A stretch of 64,000 nucleotides of DNA from Clostridium yunnanense (lineage in GTDB: Bacteria > Bacillota > Clostridia > Clostridiales > Clostridiaceae). Both the position numbers and the translations under genes were made by a program. Location of the stretch: NCBI RefSeq assembly GCF_016595795.1, contig NZ_JAENHN010000002.1, positions 1-64,000 on the forward strand, written 5' to 3'. How positions within the stretch are numbered: position 1 is the first letter of the stretch; each line of letters starts with the position of its first letter. Of the stretch, positions 24,925-32,044 are shown one piece after another. Below the pieces are notes generated by a model. That model was given only the letters and a program-made list of their open reading frames with translations, was not told where the DNA came from and did no database searches.

Positions 24925-25119
24925 CTATAGGTTTTTTTCGTAAGATTCAATCATTTTCTTAACCATTTGTCCGCCTACAGATCCAGCTTCTCTGCTTGTT
25001 AAATCTCCATTGTAACCTTCTTTTAAGCTAACTCCAACTTCTCTAGAAGATTCCATTTTAAATTTATTTAATGCTTCCTTTGCTTCAGGTACTAATACTC
25101 TATTACTTCTATTTGACAT
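24925..25119 (-). CDS. Alpha/beta-type small acid-soluble spore protein
   Basis: 64 residues. Diagnostic features are VPEAKEALNKFKMESSREVGV (partial; the GPR protease recognition region) and the DNA-binding C-terminal motif YNGDLTSREAGSVGGQMVKKMI. It coats and protects spore DNA and is degraded at germination. AAAGGAGG precedes the ATG. It is monocistronic with its own terminator. Sigma-G control is expected from family knowledge, but I could not assign a convincing promoter. Confidence 0.93.
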   Translation of the reverse strand: MSNRSNRVLVPEAKEALNKFKMESSREVGVSLKEGYNGDLTSREAGSVGGQMVKKMIESYEKNL

Positions 25120-25366
25120 TTTGTGTTCCTCCTTTAATAATTGATTTGTTTAAGTATTAGTATTATTTGCGAATACTTCTTAATTAAACTACAATATCAT
25201 TGGAAGTTCACCCAACTGGTTCCATACGCTAAGAATTTTGGAATATATATATTTGTTAATGACAAAAATATTAAATATACTATATACGTACTGTATAATC
25301 CTCTTCATCAATTAATACTTAAAAGCATCATTACTTCAATACTTTTATAAAAGGAAGTGCGCTTAT

Positions 25367-25837
25367 ATGATTACCTTTATTTTTCTTACTCTATCTTTTA
25401 TTATTTTTAACAGTATAGCCGTCTTGATTCCTAAAAAATTAAATAAATTAGAAATGTTAGACATATCAGTATTCACTTTACTTCTACAGATGACCGTTGA
25501 TCTAATATTAGATGTTAAGTTTAATCTTTATGGTTACTTTAAAGAGGGAGTTGATTTAATATCTTTCATAACCTTTTTAGGAATTTATCCTGCTTTTGCA
25601 ATTATTACAGTTAACTATTATCCATATAAGAAAAGACTACTAAAAAAACTTTATTACGTTATAATAGTGTCAATTTTTTGTTTAGGTTATGAATCACTAT
25701 CCTTGTATACAAAATACTTTTATCATCGAACATGGTCACTTTTATATTCTGCTTTATGTTACCCTTTTCTTATATGTATCATTGCTATGTATTTATCACT
25801 AATTCGTAAATTATCTTTAGATAATAAGGTTAGATAA
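25367..25837 (+). CDS. CBO0543-type membrane protein
   Basis: 156 residues with about five membrane helices and the motif set AVLIPKKLNKLEML, LGIYPAFAIITVNYYP and CLGYESLSLYTKYFYHRTWS. This matches the CBO0543 family, found in spore-forming Firmicutes with unknown function. AAGGAAG precedes the ATG and a strong terminator follows. It points away from the SASP gene. The intervening 250 bases are AT-rich with no feature beyond the two promoters expected there. Confidence 0.65.
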   Translation: MITFIFLTLSFIIFNSIAVLIPKKLNKLEMLDISVFTLLLQMTVDLILDVKFNLYGYFKEGVDLISFITFLGIYPAFAIITVNYYPYKKRLLKKLYYVIIVSIFCLGYESLSLYTKYFYHRTWSLLYSALCYPFLICIIAMYLSLIRKLSLDNKVR

Positions 25838-25843
25838 ATTTAA

Positions 25844-25872
25844 AACACCCCGCTTTTAAACGAGGGGTGTTT
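25844..25872 (+). terminator. Terminator of the CBO0543-type gene
   Basis: AACACCCC and GGGGTGTT arms around a TTTTAAA-containing loop, followed by TTTA. It is a stable GC-rich stem in AT-rich DNA. Confidence 0.75.
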
Positions 25873-26008
25873 ACTAACGTAATAAAACAAATATTACTAA
25901 ATATTATGCCTCTCAACATTTCCATTAAAATAAAAACATGGTAATATATAACTATAGATATATAATACCATCACATATCAAAATAATTTCATAGAAATGG
26001 AGAGTATT

Positions 26009-26413
26009 GTGAATAAAAAACGTCTTTCAGTAATCTTTATTATACTACTTTTATCAATTCTTACCGTATTAGGTTTCACTAGGATTAATTCTAAACTTAA
26101 TGCATCTTATAAAAACAAGTCCTATGTTGGAGAAAATGAAAATTGGAGCGTTTCTCTTGAAGTACGTGATAAACAGCTAGATATAAAAGTTACTCCTAAA
26201 ATTCTAATGGATAAGGACTCTAAAATTCAATGCAAAATCAAGACTGGCCCTCATTATTCAGGCAGTGGTGTAATTTACTATGGAAGCACCTTTAAAAACT
26301 TCTGTGCATCATTATCTTTGACTGTAGATCCTATTAATTACAAAAATGAGCTTATTGGTATTACCTATAATGATAAAGTTGATCAAATAACCTTAAAGCC
26401 CTTGAAAAAATAG
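26009..26413 (+). CDS. Unknown exported or membrane-anchored protein
   Basis: About 134 residues. The GTG at 26009 has GGAG spaced 6 bases upstream, better than the in-frame ATG at 25997. An N-terminal hydrophobic helix (about residues 4-23) is followed by a beta-rich domain of about 105 residues with NWSVSLEVRDKQLDIKVTP. No lipobox and no recognised family. The fold looks like a small secreted beta-sandwich, but this is only an impression. Confidence 0.5.
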   Translation: MNKKRLSVIFIILLLSILTVLGFTRINSKLNASYKNKSYVGENENWSVSLEVRDKQLDIKVTPKILMDKDSKIQCKIKTGPHYSGSGVIYYGSTFKNFCASLSLTVDPINYKNELIGITYNDKVDQITLKPLKK

Positions 26414-26455
26414 TTATTAGGATTAATTCTACCTAACCGCATTTATCTTATCCAT

Positions 26456-26611
26456 TTATTTAATTGTTTGAATTTCATTATATTTTATTTTTTTGCCATT
26501 TATAATAGCAGCATCAACTGCAAAGTTACTGTTGTCAGTTAACACTACCATAAATATTATCACAAACGTCAGTGATAAAAAAGAAATAAACTTCTTTATA
26601 GCCAGCCCCAT
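26456..26611 (-). CDS. Possible short exported peptide or gene fragment
   Basis: 51 codons on the minus strand, 20 bases downstream of the zinc-finger gene. They encode a convincing signal-peptide-like start (basic GLAIKKF then a long hydrophobic stretch) and a short tail AAIINGKKIKYNEIQTIK. The tail resembles the beginning of a copper-amine-oxidase N-terminal-type stalk domain, so it may be the truncated head of such a gene. No good ribosome site is visible. Confidence 0.25.
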   Translation of the reverse strand: MGLAIKKFISFLSLTFVIIFMVVLTDNSNFAVDAAIINGKKIKYNEIQTIK

Positions 26612-26631
26612 ATCAATAAATCATATTTGAC

Positions 26632-28398
26632 TTATATAGTATTATTTAACCACTTTGCAATTTCAAATTCTTCAGCTACATTTTTAAACGCTTTTACTTC
26701 ATTACCAGACTTAACTGCATTCCTCAAAATTCCATTTGCATATCTAATTAAACTATCTATTGATCCACCTATCAATTCACCATTGTTCAGCTTGAAAATG
26801 GCTATTGCCAAAGCATTGATAATATCATTACTATTAAATTCATTTTCCATATTAGTTATTGAGTCAAGTACCTGCTTATTACTTTTGAGTTCAGGTAAAT
26901 ACTCAGTTAGAAACTTCCATCCTATAGGAACATCTTCATCAACACTATCTATATCAAAAGTTATCGTCCCATCAATTAGTATTTCATTTCTTGTTACCAT
27001 TTCAAAGCAATCGTCGCAAACAGCTATTAAGCTACTCAAATTATCGGTATTCTTATCACTGGTTAAATATGCAATCTTCAGCTCTCTTCCTTTTCCACCA
27101 CAGGTCATACATGAAAAGTCTTGCTTTCCAAAGATCATGTATCTAATCTGTCCATTGATATTCTGTATTCTCATTAGACTTTCTATAGATTCTAAATTCT
27201 CTACTAACACCGGCAACATAAAAATTTGTCCAGAAACCTCATCAACAATTAGTAGATTTCTTTTTATTAGATTTCTTAACACTTGTCTCACAACAACTAC
27301 TTTTGTCTTATTAATTAATTCAGAAATTAGCGGTTCGCTTGAGGAATACCTATATACAGTTATTTCATTTTCTCCAGAGCTAAGTACACTTCTCTTATTA
27401 TTTTCCTTAGCTAGTTTAAGTACATCGATTAATATTTTTCTTTCCAATCTATTGCACTTTTTTATTTCACTAAAGATTATCCCCCATGATTGCAAATTAT
27501 CCAATTTATCAAGTTTAAGTGCGAATTCAAAAGCTTCATATGTTTCTTGAACTGATATTATATCTTCTTTTTTGAAAAAAACATCTTCTATTTTCTTTGA
27601 TTCTATAGCTTTCTCAATCATTTCCTGTTCTTTTGCTTTAATAGCAATCATCATGGCAGCCCTCTGTTTCCACTGTTTATACTCGATTATAGTTTCTTCA
27701 ACACTAGAGTTAGAGTACTGGCATTTGCTACAGTTGATTGAATAAATTAGCTTATCTCGACTAATTTTTAATAAAAGTTGCTCTTGACATCTAGGGCATT
27801 GAATTTCATTTATCTTACTTTGTATATCTATACACTTCTCTTCAAACTCTTTTTTAGCCTCTAAAATCCCTCTAATATTCTTCTCAACTTCTTCAGCTGT
27901 AATTAGATTGTTAAATGAAACTTTTTTTCCGCATTTATTACATCTAATTAAACTAATACCGTTCTCAGGATTATATACATCCGTTACCATTTCAAAACAG
28001 TTAGCAAAGCATTTAGGGCAATACCCATCATAATTTTCTATTTCAATAGGTATTATAATATCATTGATTTTATTACTTGGTATCTTAAAATATTTGATAA
28101 TATCCTCTAAAGTAGCTTCTTCACTATAAAACGCCTTCAAAAACTTTATATAATCATCAGTAGGATATGCTTTTAATATATCACTGTAAGCTATAGATGA
28201 ACTTATTTTATATTTTTGTTTTAGCTTGGTAATTGGACTATTGCAATTTGACCAAAATTCCTGCGAGAAACTTACAAATCTTTCTTCCTTATACTTTTGT
28301 AAATATTTTTCAACTAAAGTTTGCTCAAGAAAACTCTCTTTTTGTTTTGAAAACACCTTGCTAAAATCATATTGATTAACATACTCATGAATATCCAT
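26632..28398 (-). CDS. Unknown multi-zinc-finger protein with an HNH-like cysteine module
   Basis: 588 residues, no signal peptide. Paired cysteines occur as CPKC (about 128), CNKC (about 153), CPRC (about 200), CSKC (about 222), CMTC (about 436) and CDDC (about 469). The last two frame a segment CMTCGGKGRELKIAYL...NLSSLIAVCDDC. This has the layout of an HNH endonuclease zinc fold but without the catalytic histidines. A winged-helix-like stretch (VVRQVLRNLIKRNLLIVDEVSG) lies between. I recognise no family and propose a nucleic-acid-binding role only as inference. It may be a lineage-specific or mobile-element-borne gene, since an integrase remnant lies just upstream. Confidence 0.6.
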   Translation of the reverse strand: MDIHEYVNQYDFSKVFSKQKESFLEQTLVEKYLQKYKEERFVSFSQEFWSNCNSPITKLKQKYKISSSIAYSDILKAYPTDDYIKFLKAFYSEEATLEDIIKYFKIPSNKINDIIIPIEIENYDGYCPKCFANCFEMVTDVYNPENGISLIRCNKCGKKVSFNNLITAEEVEKNIRGILEAKKEFEEKCIDIQSKINEIQCPRCQEQLLLKISRDKLIYSINCSKCQYSNSSVEETIIEYKQWKQRAAMMIAIKAKEQEMIEKAIESKKIEDVFFKKEDIISVQETYEAFEFALKLDKLDNLQSWGIIFSEIKKCNRLERKILIDVLKLAKENNKRSVLSSGENEITVYRYSSSEPLISELINKTKVVVVRQVLRNLIKRNLLIVDEVSGQIFMLPVLVENLESIESLMRIQNINGQIRYMIFGKQDFSCMTCGGKGRELKIAYLTSDKNTDNLSSLIAVCDDCFEMVTRNEILIDGTITFDIDSVDEDVPIGWKFLTEYLPELKSNKQVLDSITNMENEFNSNDIINALAIAIFKLNNGELIGGSIDSLIRYANGILRNAVKSGNEVKAFKNVAEEFEIAKWLNNTI

Positions 28399-28621
28399 AG
28401 CTTCCCCCTAGTATTATTTCTCTAAGTTTTCTTATATCCATTCAATTTCTTTTCTTATCAACAATTCGAATAAATAGCTCTCTAACATCCATATAATAGC
28501 AAAATATTGTAAAACAGTCAATTTTTCTACATATTGCATTCTGATCCTAGATATTTATTTCTTGCCGTAAATAAAACTTATTCTATCTCTTATACTCCTT
28601 GTCTATATCTCAAATATTTAA

Positions 28622-28884
28622 CTAATTTTCATTCATCGTTTCTTTGTAAAGTACTACAAATTCACTAATTGCATCCTCTGTAATATAATCAACCGATATC
28701 TTATATTTCCTAAATTTAAACCTTACATGATTCACAAAGTCATCATAATGTTTAATTGTTGATTACCTACGCTCTTAACCTTACACCGTTTAATAAATTC
28801 ATCATATCCTTCAGTAAATGCCTTAGTATTATTGGATTTTACTTCAATCTTTTTTCTCAATTCATCACTATTTCCATAGATTTA
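28622..28884 (-). pseudogene. Tyrosine recombinase N-terminal remnant with frameshift
   Basis: Two frames together spell the core-binding domain of a tyrosine recombinase: GNSDELRKKIEVKSNN, AFTEGYDEFIKRCKVKSVGNQ, then after a shift near 28760 IKHYDDFVNHVRFKF and DYITEDAISEFVVLYKETM, ending in TAG. One missing base around the NQ(T)IKHYD position explains the shift. The catalytic domain (R...HxxR...Y) is absent. It sits just beyond the 3' end of tRNA-Leu(GAG), the usual place for an element integrated at a tRNA. The rest of 28399-28957 shows no other gene. Confidence 0.65.
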
Positions 28885-28929
28885 TTTAGACAAAAGACGT
28901 GTGGAGTTTTTTAATAGATTTTAGACAAT

Positions 28930-28960
28930 AAAAAAACACCAGAGCTTCAAAACTCTGATG
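28930..28960 (-). terminator. Terminator of tRNA-Leu(GAG)
   Basis: Minus-strand CATCAGAG pairs with CTCTGGTG (one G-T) around a short loop and is followed by seven T. Confidence 0.8.
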
Positions 28961-28975
28961 TTTACTAGGTTTCTT

Positions 28976-29057
28976 TGGTGCGAAAGACGGGACTTGAACC
29001 CGTACGGTCTCCCACACGCCCCTCAAACGTGCGCGTCTGCCATTCCGCCACTCTCGC
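28976..29057 (-). tRNA. tRNA-Leu (anticodon GAG)
   Basis: An 82-nt class II tRNA with encoded CCA. Acceptor GCGAGAG/CTTTCGC, anticodon stem CACGT/GCGTG with loop TTGAGGG (anticodon GAG), a long variable arm, and T arm GGGTTCAAGTCCC. It reads CUC and CUU codons. Confidence 0.95.
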
Positions 29058-29116
29058 ATATTTTGTATAACAGAGGATCTTCAGCTATTTTAATTTATTT
29101 TTTAGCTGACAAATAC

Positions 29117-29168
29117 AATTTTACTAGATATTTTTTTAATCGTCAATATAAAAATATCTAGTAAAATT
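29117..29168 (-). promoter_or_regulatory. tRNA-Leu(GAG) promoter embedded in a 19-bp inverted repeat
   Basis: On the minus strand TTGACG (29146-29141) and TAAAAT (29123-29118) are spaced by exactly 17 bases, a good sigma-A promoter for the tRNA 60 bases downstream. Perfect 19-bp inverted arms (29117-29135 and 29150-29168) flank a 14-base spacer. The -10 box lies inside one arm and the -35 between them. The dyad could bind a regulator or form a cruciform. Confidence 0.55.
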
Positions 29169-29225
29169 TGAGGAATCTACTGTAACATAGGTATACTACT
29201 CTATTAGTTCTTCATTCAAATTGTT

Positions 29226-29330
29226 ATAAAGATGAACTACTTCGATCCGAAATCTATTTTTAAAACTCTCACGGGTTTTGGTGAGAGAATTTAAAAATAA
29301 TAAATTTTATTACGAAGTGGTTCATCTATA
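29226..29330. repeat. Family 2 palindromic repeat, copy B
   Basis: About 105 bp with ends AAAGATGAACTACTTCG and CGAAGTGGTTCATCTAT. The core stem has changed to CTCTCAC...GTGAGAG while keeping pairing, a compensatory-looking difference from copy A. It lies just after the GH8-like gene. Confidence 0.7.
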
Positions 29331-29343
29331 TATATGTACTATT

Positions 29344-30456
29344 CTATTTCTGCATAGCTAAAATTGCATTCAAATTATCAAAAGAATATAATTCCTTTGT
29401 CTCAGCATTACCAAAAGCTCCATAAATCTCATTATTCTTGTCTACAACTTGGAATTCTAACAGTTTCTTTATAAGAAGATTATATAATTCTGTGTCTCCT
29501 ACCTCTTTTGCAATCATAGCTGCAACAGAATATATAGCTGTTGACCTGATGTCTGTAGACGGCTTTCCTGTATTTATATCATACATGGCGTATAGAGCGC
29601 CATCTGCAATTAATCTTTCTTTTACCCAATTAACAGTGGTTGTTATATCTTCCCCATCCTGCTTAAGATATAAGGATGTTATAAGTGATAAAAGTGTGTC
29701 TGCATCTTTTTGTTCTACAAAACCTTGTTTGCTGACATCATATGTATTTTTATATAATGGTAAATTATTAGATATATATGCTTTACTTATAAGTTGCTTT
29801 GACTCATTATATTTATCTTTCCATCTTCTATCTATACTTTTAAGTATACCCATGGTATTTACATCAAGATAACATATAGTAACAGATTTGCTTTTTCCAT
29901 AACTATCTTTAAAATCTACAGGAAGGTTCGAAGTTATATTGTTCTTTAAGATTGAATCAGATATTTTTATTGCATATTTTCTATAATCGAATTCTTTCCA
30001 TCTATCATATCCATATATCAAGGCTTTTATTATTCTAAAATCATCTATAGTGGCAGATGTTTCTGCTAGAGTTCCGTGATCTATTCTCCATGCAACAGAA
30101 TTACTTTTAAGAAGCATTTGCTTCATCACTATGTTGCAGTGTTTATCAAATAGTTCCTTATCCCCTTGTTCTACCGCATATAGCATTATAAGCCCTTCCG
30201 ATTCAGAAAGCACTGCGTGTCCTTTTGTAATATCTTTAGAACTTGGTTGATCTATGTAATTTGTATACATACCATTCTTAGAATCAGTCATTTTGCTATT
30301 TAGAAAGTTTAGCGTTAGCTCTTGATCCTTAGTAATTTTTGGAGTTGACCATTGTTTATTAAGCTTTATCGGAATTAGATATCTTATATTCAAGAAAGAT
30401 GCTATTCCAACAATTATAATAACAACCAAAATAATTGATAATATTCTCCTTTTCAT
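29344..30456 (-). CDS. GH8-like (alpha/alpha)6-barrel glycoside hydrolase, membrane-anchored
   Basis: About 370 residues. The ATG at 30456 has AGGAG 6 bases upstream; an earlier in-frame ATG does not. One N-terminal membrane segment (about residues 4-24) is followed by a helical domain with ESEGLIMLYAV, WRIDHGT and ETSATIDDFRIIKALI, which resemble the acid Glu and the A(T)D.D signature region of family 8 hydrolases. Family 8 cleaves beta-1,4 or related glucans, including extracellular polysaccharide. The signature is divergent, so substrate and activity are uncertain. Confidence 0.6.
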   Translation of the reverse strand: MKRRILSIILVVIIIVGIASFLNIRYLIPIKLNKQWSTPKITKDQELTLNFLNSKMTDSKNGMYTNYIDQPSSKDITKGHAVLSESEGLIMLYAVEQGDKELFDKHCNIVMKQMLLKSNSVAWRIDHGTLAETSATIDDFRIIKALIYGYDRWKEFDYRKYAIKISDSILKNNITSNLPVDFKDSYGKSKSVTICYLDVNTMGILKSIDRRWKDKYNESKQLISKAYISNNLPLYKNTYDVSKQGFVEQKDADTLLSLITSLYLKQDGEDITTTVNWVKERLIADGALYAMYDINTGKPSTDIRSTAIYSVAAMIAKEVGDTELYNLLIKKLLEFQVVDKNNEIYGAFGNAETKELYSFDNLNAILAMQK

Positions 30457-30498
30457 CACTTTCTCCTCATTTTGTAAGTTAAATAATCGCAAATTTAT

Positions 30499-30569
30499 AC
30501 CACTTTATCTTTGATCGCATCTAAAAAGTTTTATTTCACTTCTTAAAATTAACTCATAGATAAAGTGGT
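30499..30569. repeat. 71-bp palindrome with ACCACTTTATCT ends
   Basis: ACCACTTTATCT (30499-30510) and AGATAAAGTGGT (30558-30569) are perfect 12-bp inverted ends. The ACCACTT core recalls family 2 ends, but the interior differs, so the relation is uncertain. It sits upstream of the GH8-like gene. Confidence 0.4.
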
Positions 30570-30602
30570 CTACTTTAATTTTTAGCTATATTTAGTAAGA
30601 TT

Positions 30603-30804
30603 CTTGAAATTAAGTGGTTATTCAGGAGATGTTATATGAGCGAGCTATTAGAATTAAATGATTTTTCCAGATGGAATGGCGTTAATAAACTGTACTGTTC
30701 GAACGTAGTGAGTTTACAGTTTTAGCCATGAAATATGGCAAAATCATATTAATTCTTTGCGCAAGCTCATTAAAGCATCGGATGAATAGCCGCTTAATTT
30801 CAAC
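30603..30804. repeat. Family 1 palindromic MITE-like repeat, full copy B
   Basis: 202 bp, nearly identical in the central half to the copy at 8679-8880 (a shared block from GATGGAATGGCGTTAAT through GTTTTAGCCATGAAATATG) and more diverged at the ends. It has the same orientation and the same complementary halves. No obvious target-site duplication is seen at either copy. Confidence 0.75.
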
Positions 30805-30826
30805 ATGGTGCCTTAGCACCTAAAGT

Positions 30827-31369
30827 TTAATTATATAAAAATTTATAAATGTTGTAATTTACTTTAACTTTCTTTAAGTATTTATCTGTTTCTTTAAAGG
30901 GTATATACTTCAAGGACTTTCCATCATTTGAATATTTGGTATCCTTAAGCCATTTGTTTACATTTCCTCGACCTCCATTGTAGGCCGCAATCACTAAATC
31001 CATATCTTGAAATTCATCTCTTAAATTTCTTAGATACCATGATCCCATATGAATATTGTACTGGGGATCTAATAACTGTGAAGAATCAGAATAATTGATA
31101 TTCATCTCCTTCGCAGCCCACTTAGCTGTACTGTCAGTTATTTGCATTAGTCCATGTGCATCTTTAAATGAATGTGCATTTGTATTAAAATTACTTTCTG
31201 CCTTTATAACAGATAACACTAATAATGGATCCAAATTATATTCTACACTGTACTTCTTTATAATATCTTTATATTTATATGGATACATTAAATTATAAAC
31301 ACACCATCTAAAACCCATTAATACTATAGCTATAACAACAAAAAATACAATGTATTTTCTTAATTTCAT
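30827..31369 (-). CDS. Lytic murein transglycosylase (SLT domain), membrane-anchored
   Basis: 180 residues. An N-terminal helix (about 6-20) anchors an SLT catalytic domain. The acid Glu is E58 in SVIKAESNFN, followed by HGLMQIT (about 76), YNIHMGSWYLRNL and AAYNGGRGNVNKWL. It cleaves the MurNAc-GlcNAc bond of peptidoglycan with formation of 1,6-anhydro ends. AGGAG lies before the ATG. It is 64 bases downstream of coaE and could be the last gene of the polA-coaE transcript. Confidence 0.85.
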   Translation of the reverse strand: MKLRKYIVFFVVIAIVLMGFRWCVYNLMYPYKYKDIIKKYSVEYNLDPLLVLSVIKAESNFNTNAHSFKDAHGLMQITDSTAKWAAKEMNINYSDSSQLLDPQYNIHMGSWYLRNLRDEFQDMDLVIAAYNGGRGNVNKWLKDTKYSNDGKSLKYIPFKETDKYLKKVKVNYNIYKFLYN

Positions 31370-31433
31370 AACATTCTCCTAAACATATTAGGGCTTAATA
31401 TCACCACAAAAATTAATTATATTCATTTATACT

Positions 31434-32033
31434 TTACTTATAAAGTTTTAATATTTCTACCATATCATCTACTTGTTCTTTAGTCTTTATCAAGCTGGCG
31501 CTATTATCTATTATAAAATTTGCATATTCCTTTTTTCTATCTAAAGGCAATTGTGCATTGATTCTATTCAAGGCTTCACTCTGACTTAATTTATCTCTAA
31601 GCTTTAATCTTGAAAGCTGTGCATTACTATCCGACCAAACTAGAATAACAAAGTCCATCTCTTCATGCATGTTGTTTTCGATTAGTGTTGGAGCGTCTAG
31701 AATCACGATTCCAACACCTTTCTTATTGTATGCATCAAATGAATCATTTATCTCTTTTATAATATAAGGCATTATTATATTTTCATATTTAATTCTTTGC
31801 TTAGGAAATCTGAATATATGATTGCCAAACTCTTTCCTTCTAAATTCACCTCTCCAATCAAAAAATCCGTCGCCAAAGTCATCTCTTACCTTTATAAGTA
31901 TTTCCGGATATTTTGAAAGTACATCCTTTGCAATTTGATCAGCATCTATAATGCAAAAACCTGATTCTAGAAGTATCTTAGAAACTGTACTCTTACCAGT
32001 ACCAATTCCCCCAGTTAATCCAACCTTAATCAT
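31434..32033 (-). CDS. coaE: Dephospho-CoA kinase
   Basis: 199 residues catalysing the last step of coenzyme A synthesis (phosphorylation of the 3'-hydroxyl of dephospho-CoA). P-loop GGIGTGKST is at residues 8-16, with IIDADQIAKDVL (about 28-39), the lid and CoA-binding regions, and PTLIENNMHEEMD. AGGAGG precedes the ATG. It lies 11 bases after polA, the common Firmicutes arrangement polA-coaE. Confidence 0.93.
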   Translation of the reverse strand: MIKVGLTGGIGTGKSTVSKILLESGFCIIDADQIAKDVLSKYPEILIKVRDDFGDGFFDWRGEFRRKEFGNHIFRFPKQRIKYENIIMPYIIKEINDSFDAYNKKGVGIVILDAPTLIENNMHEEMDFVILVWSDSNAQLSRLKLRDKLSQSEALNRINAQLPLDRKKEYANFIIDNSASLIKTKEQVDDMVEILKLYK

Positions 32034-32044
32034 AATTTCCTCCT

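Noticed and set aside
26627-27550. Long plus-strand frame of 307 codons
   Set aside because: It is the antisense of the zinc-finger gene, low-complexity Ser/Leu-rich, with no ribosome site. The minus-strand frame has clear CxxC motifs and a good start.
28958-29161. Protein-coding frame across tRNA-Leu(GAG)
   Set aside because: Again an antisense frame through a tRNA and its promoter; it resembles well-known spurious annotations over tRNAs.
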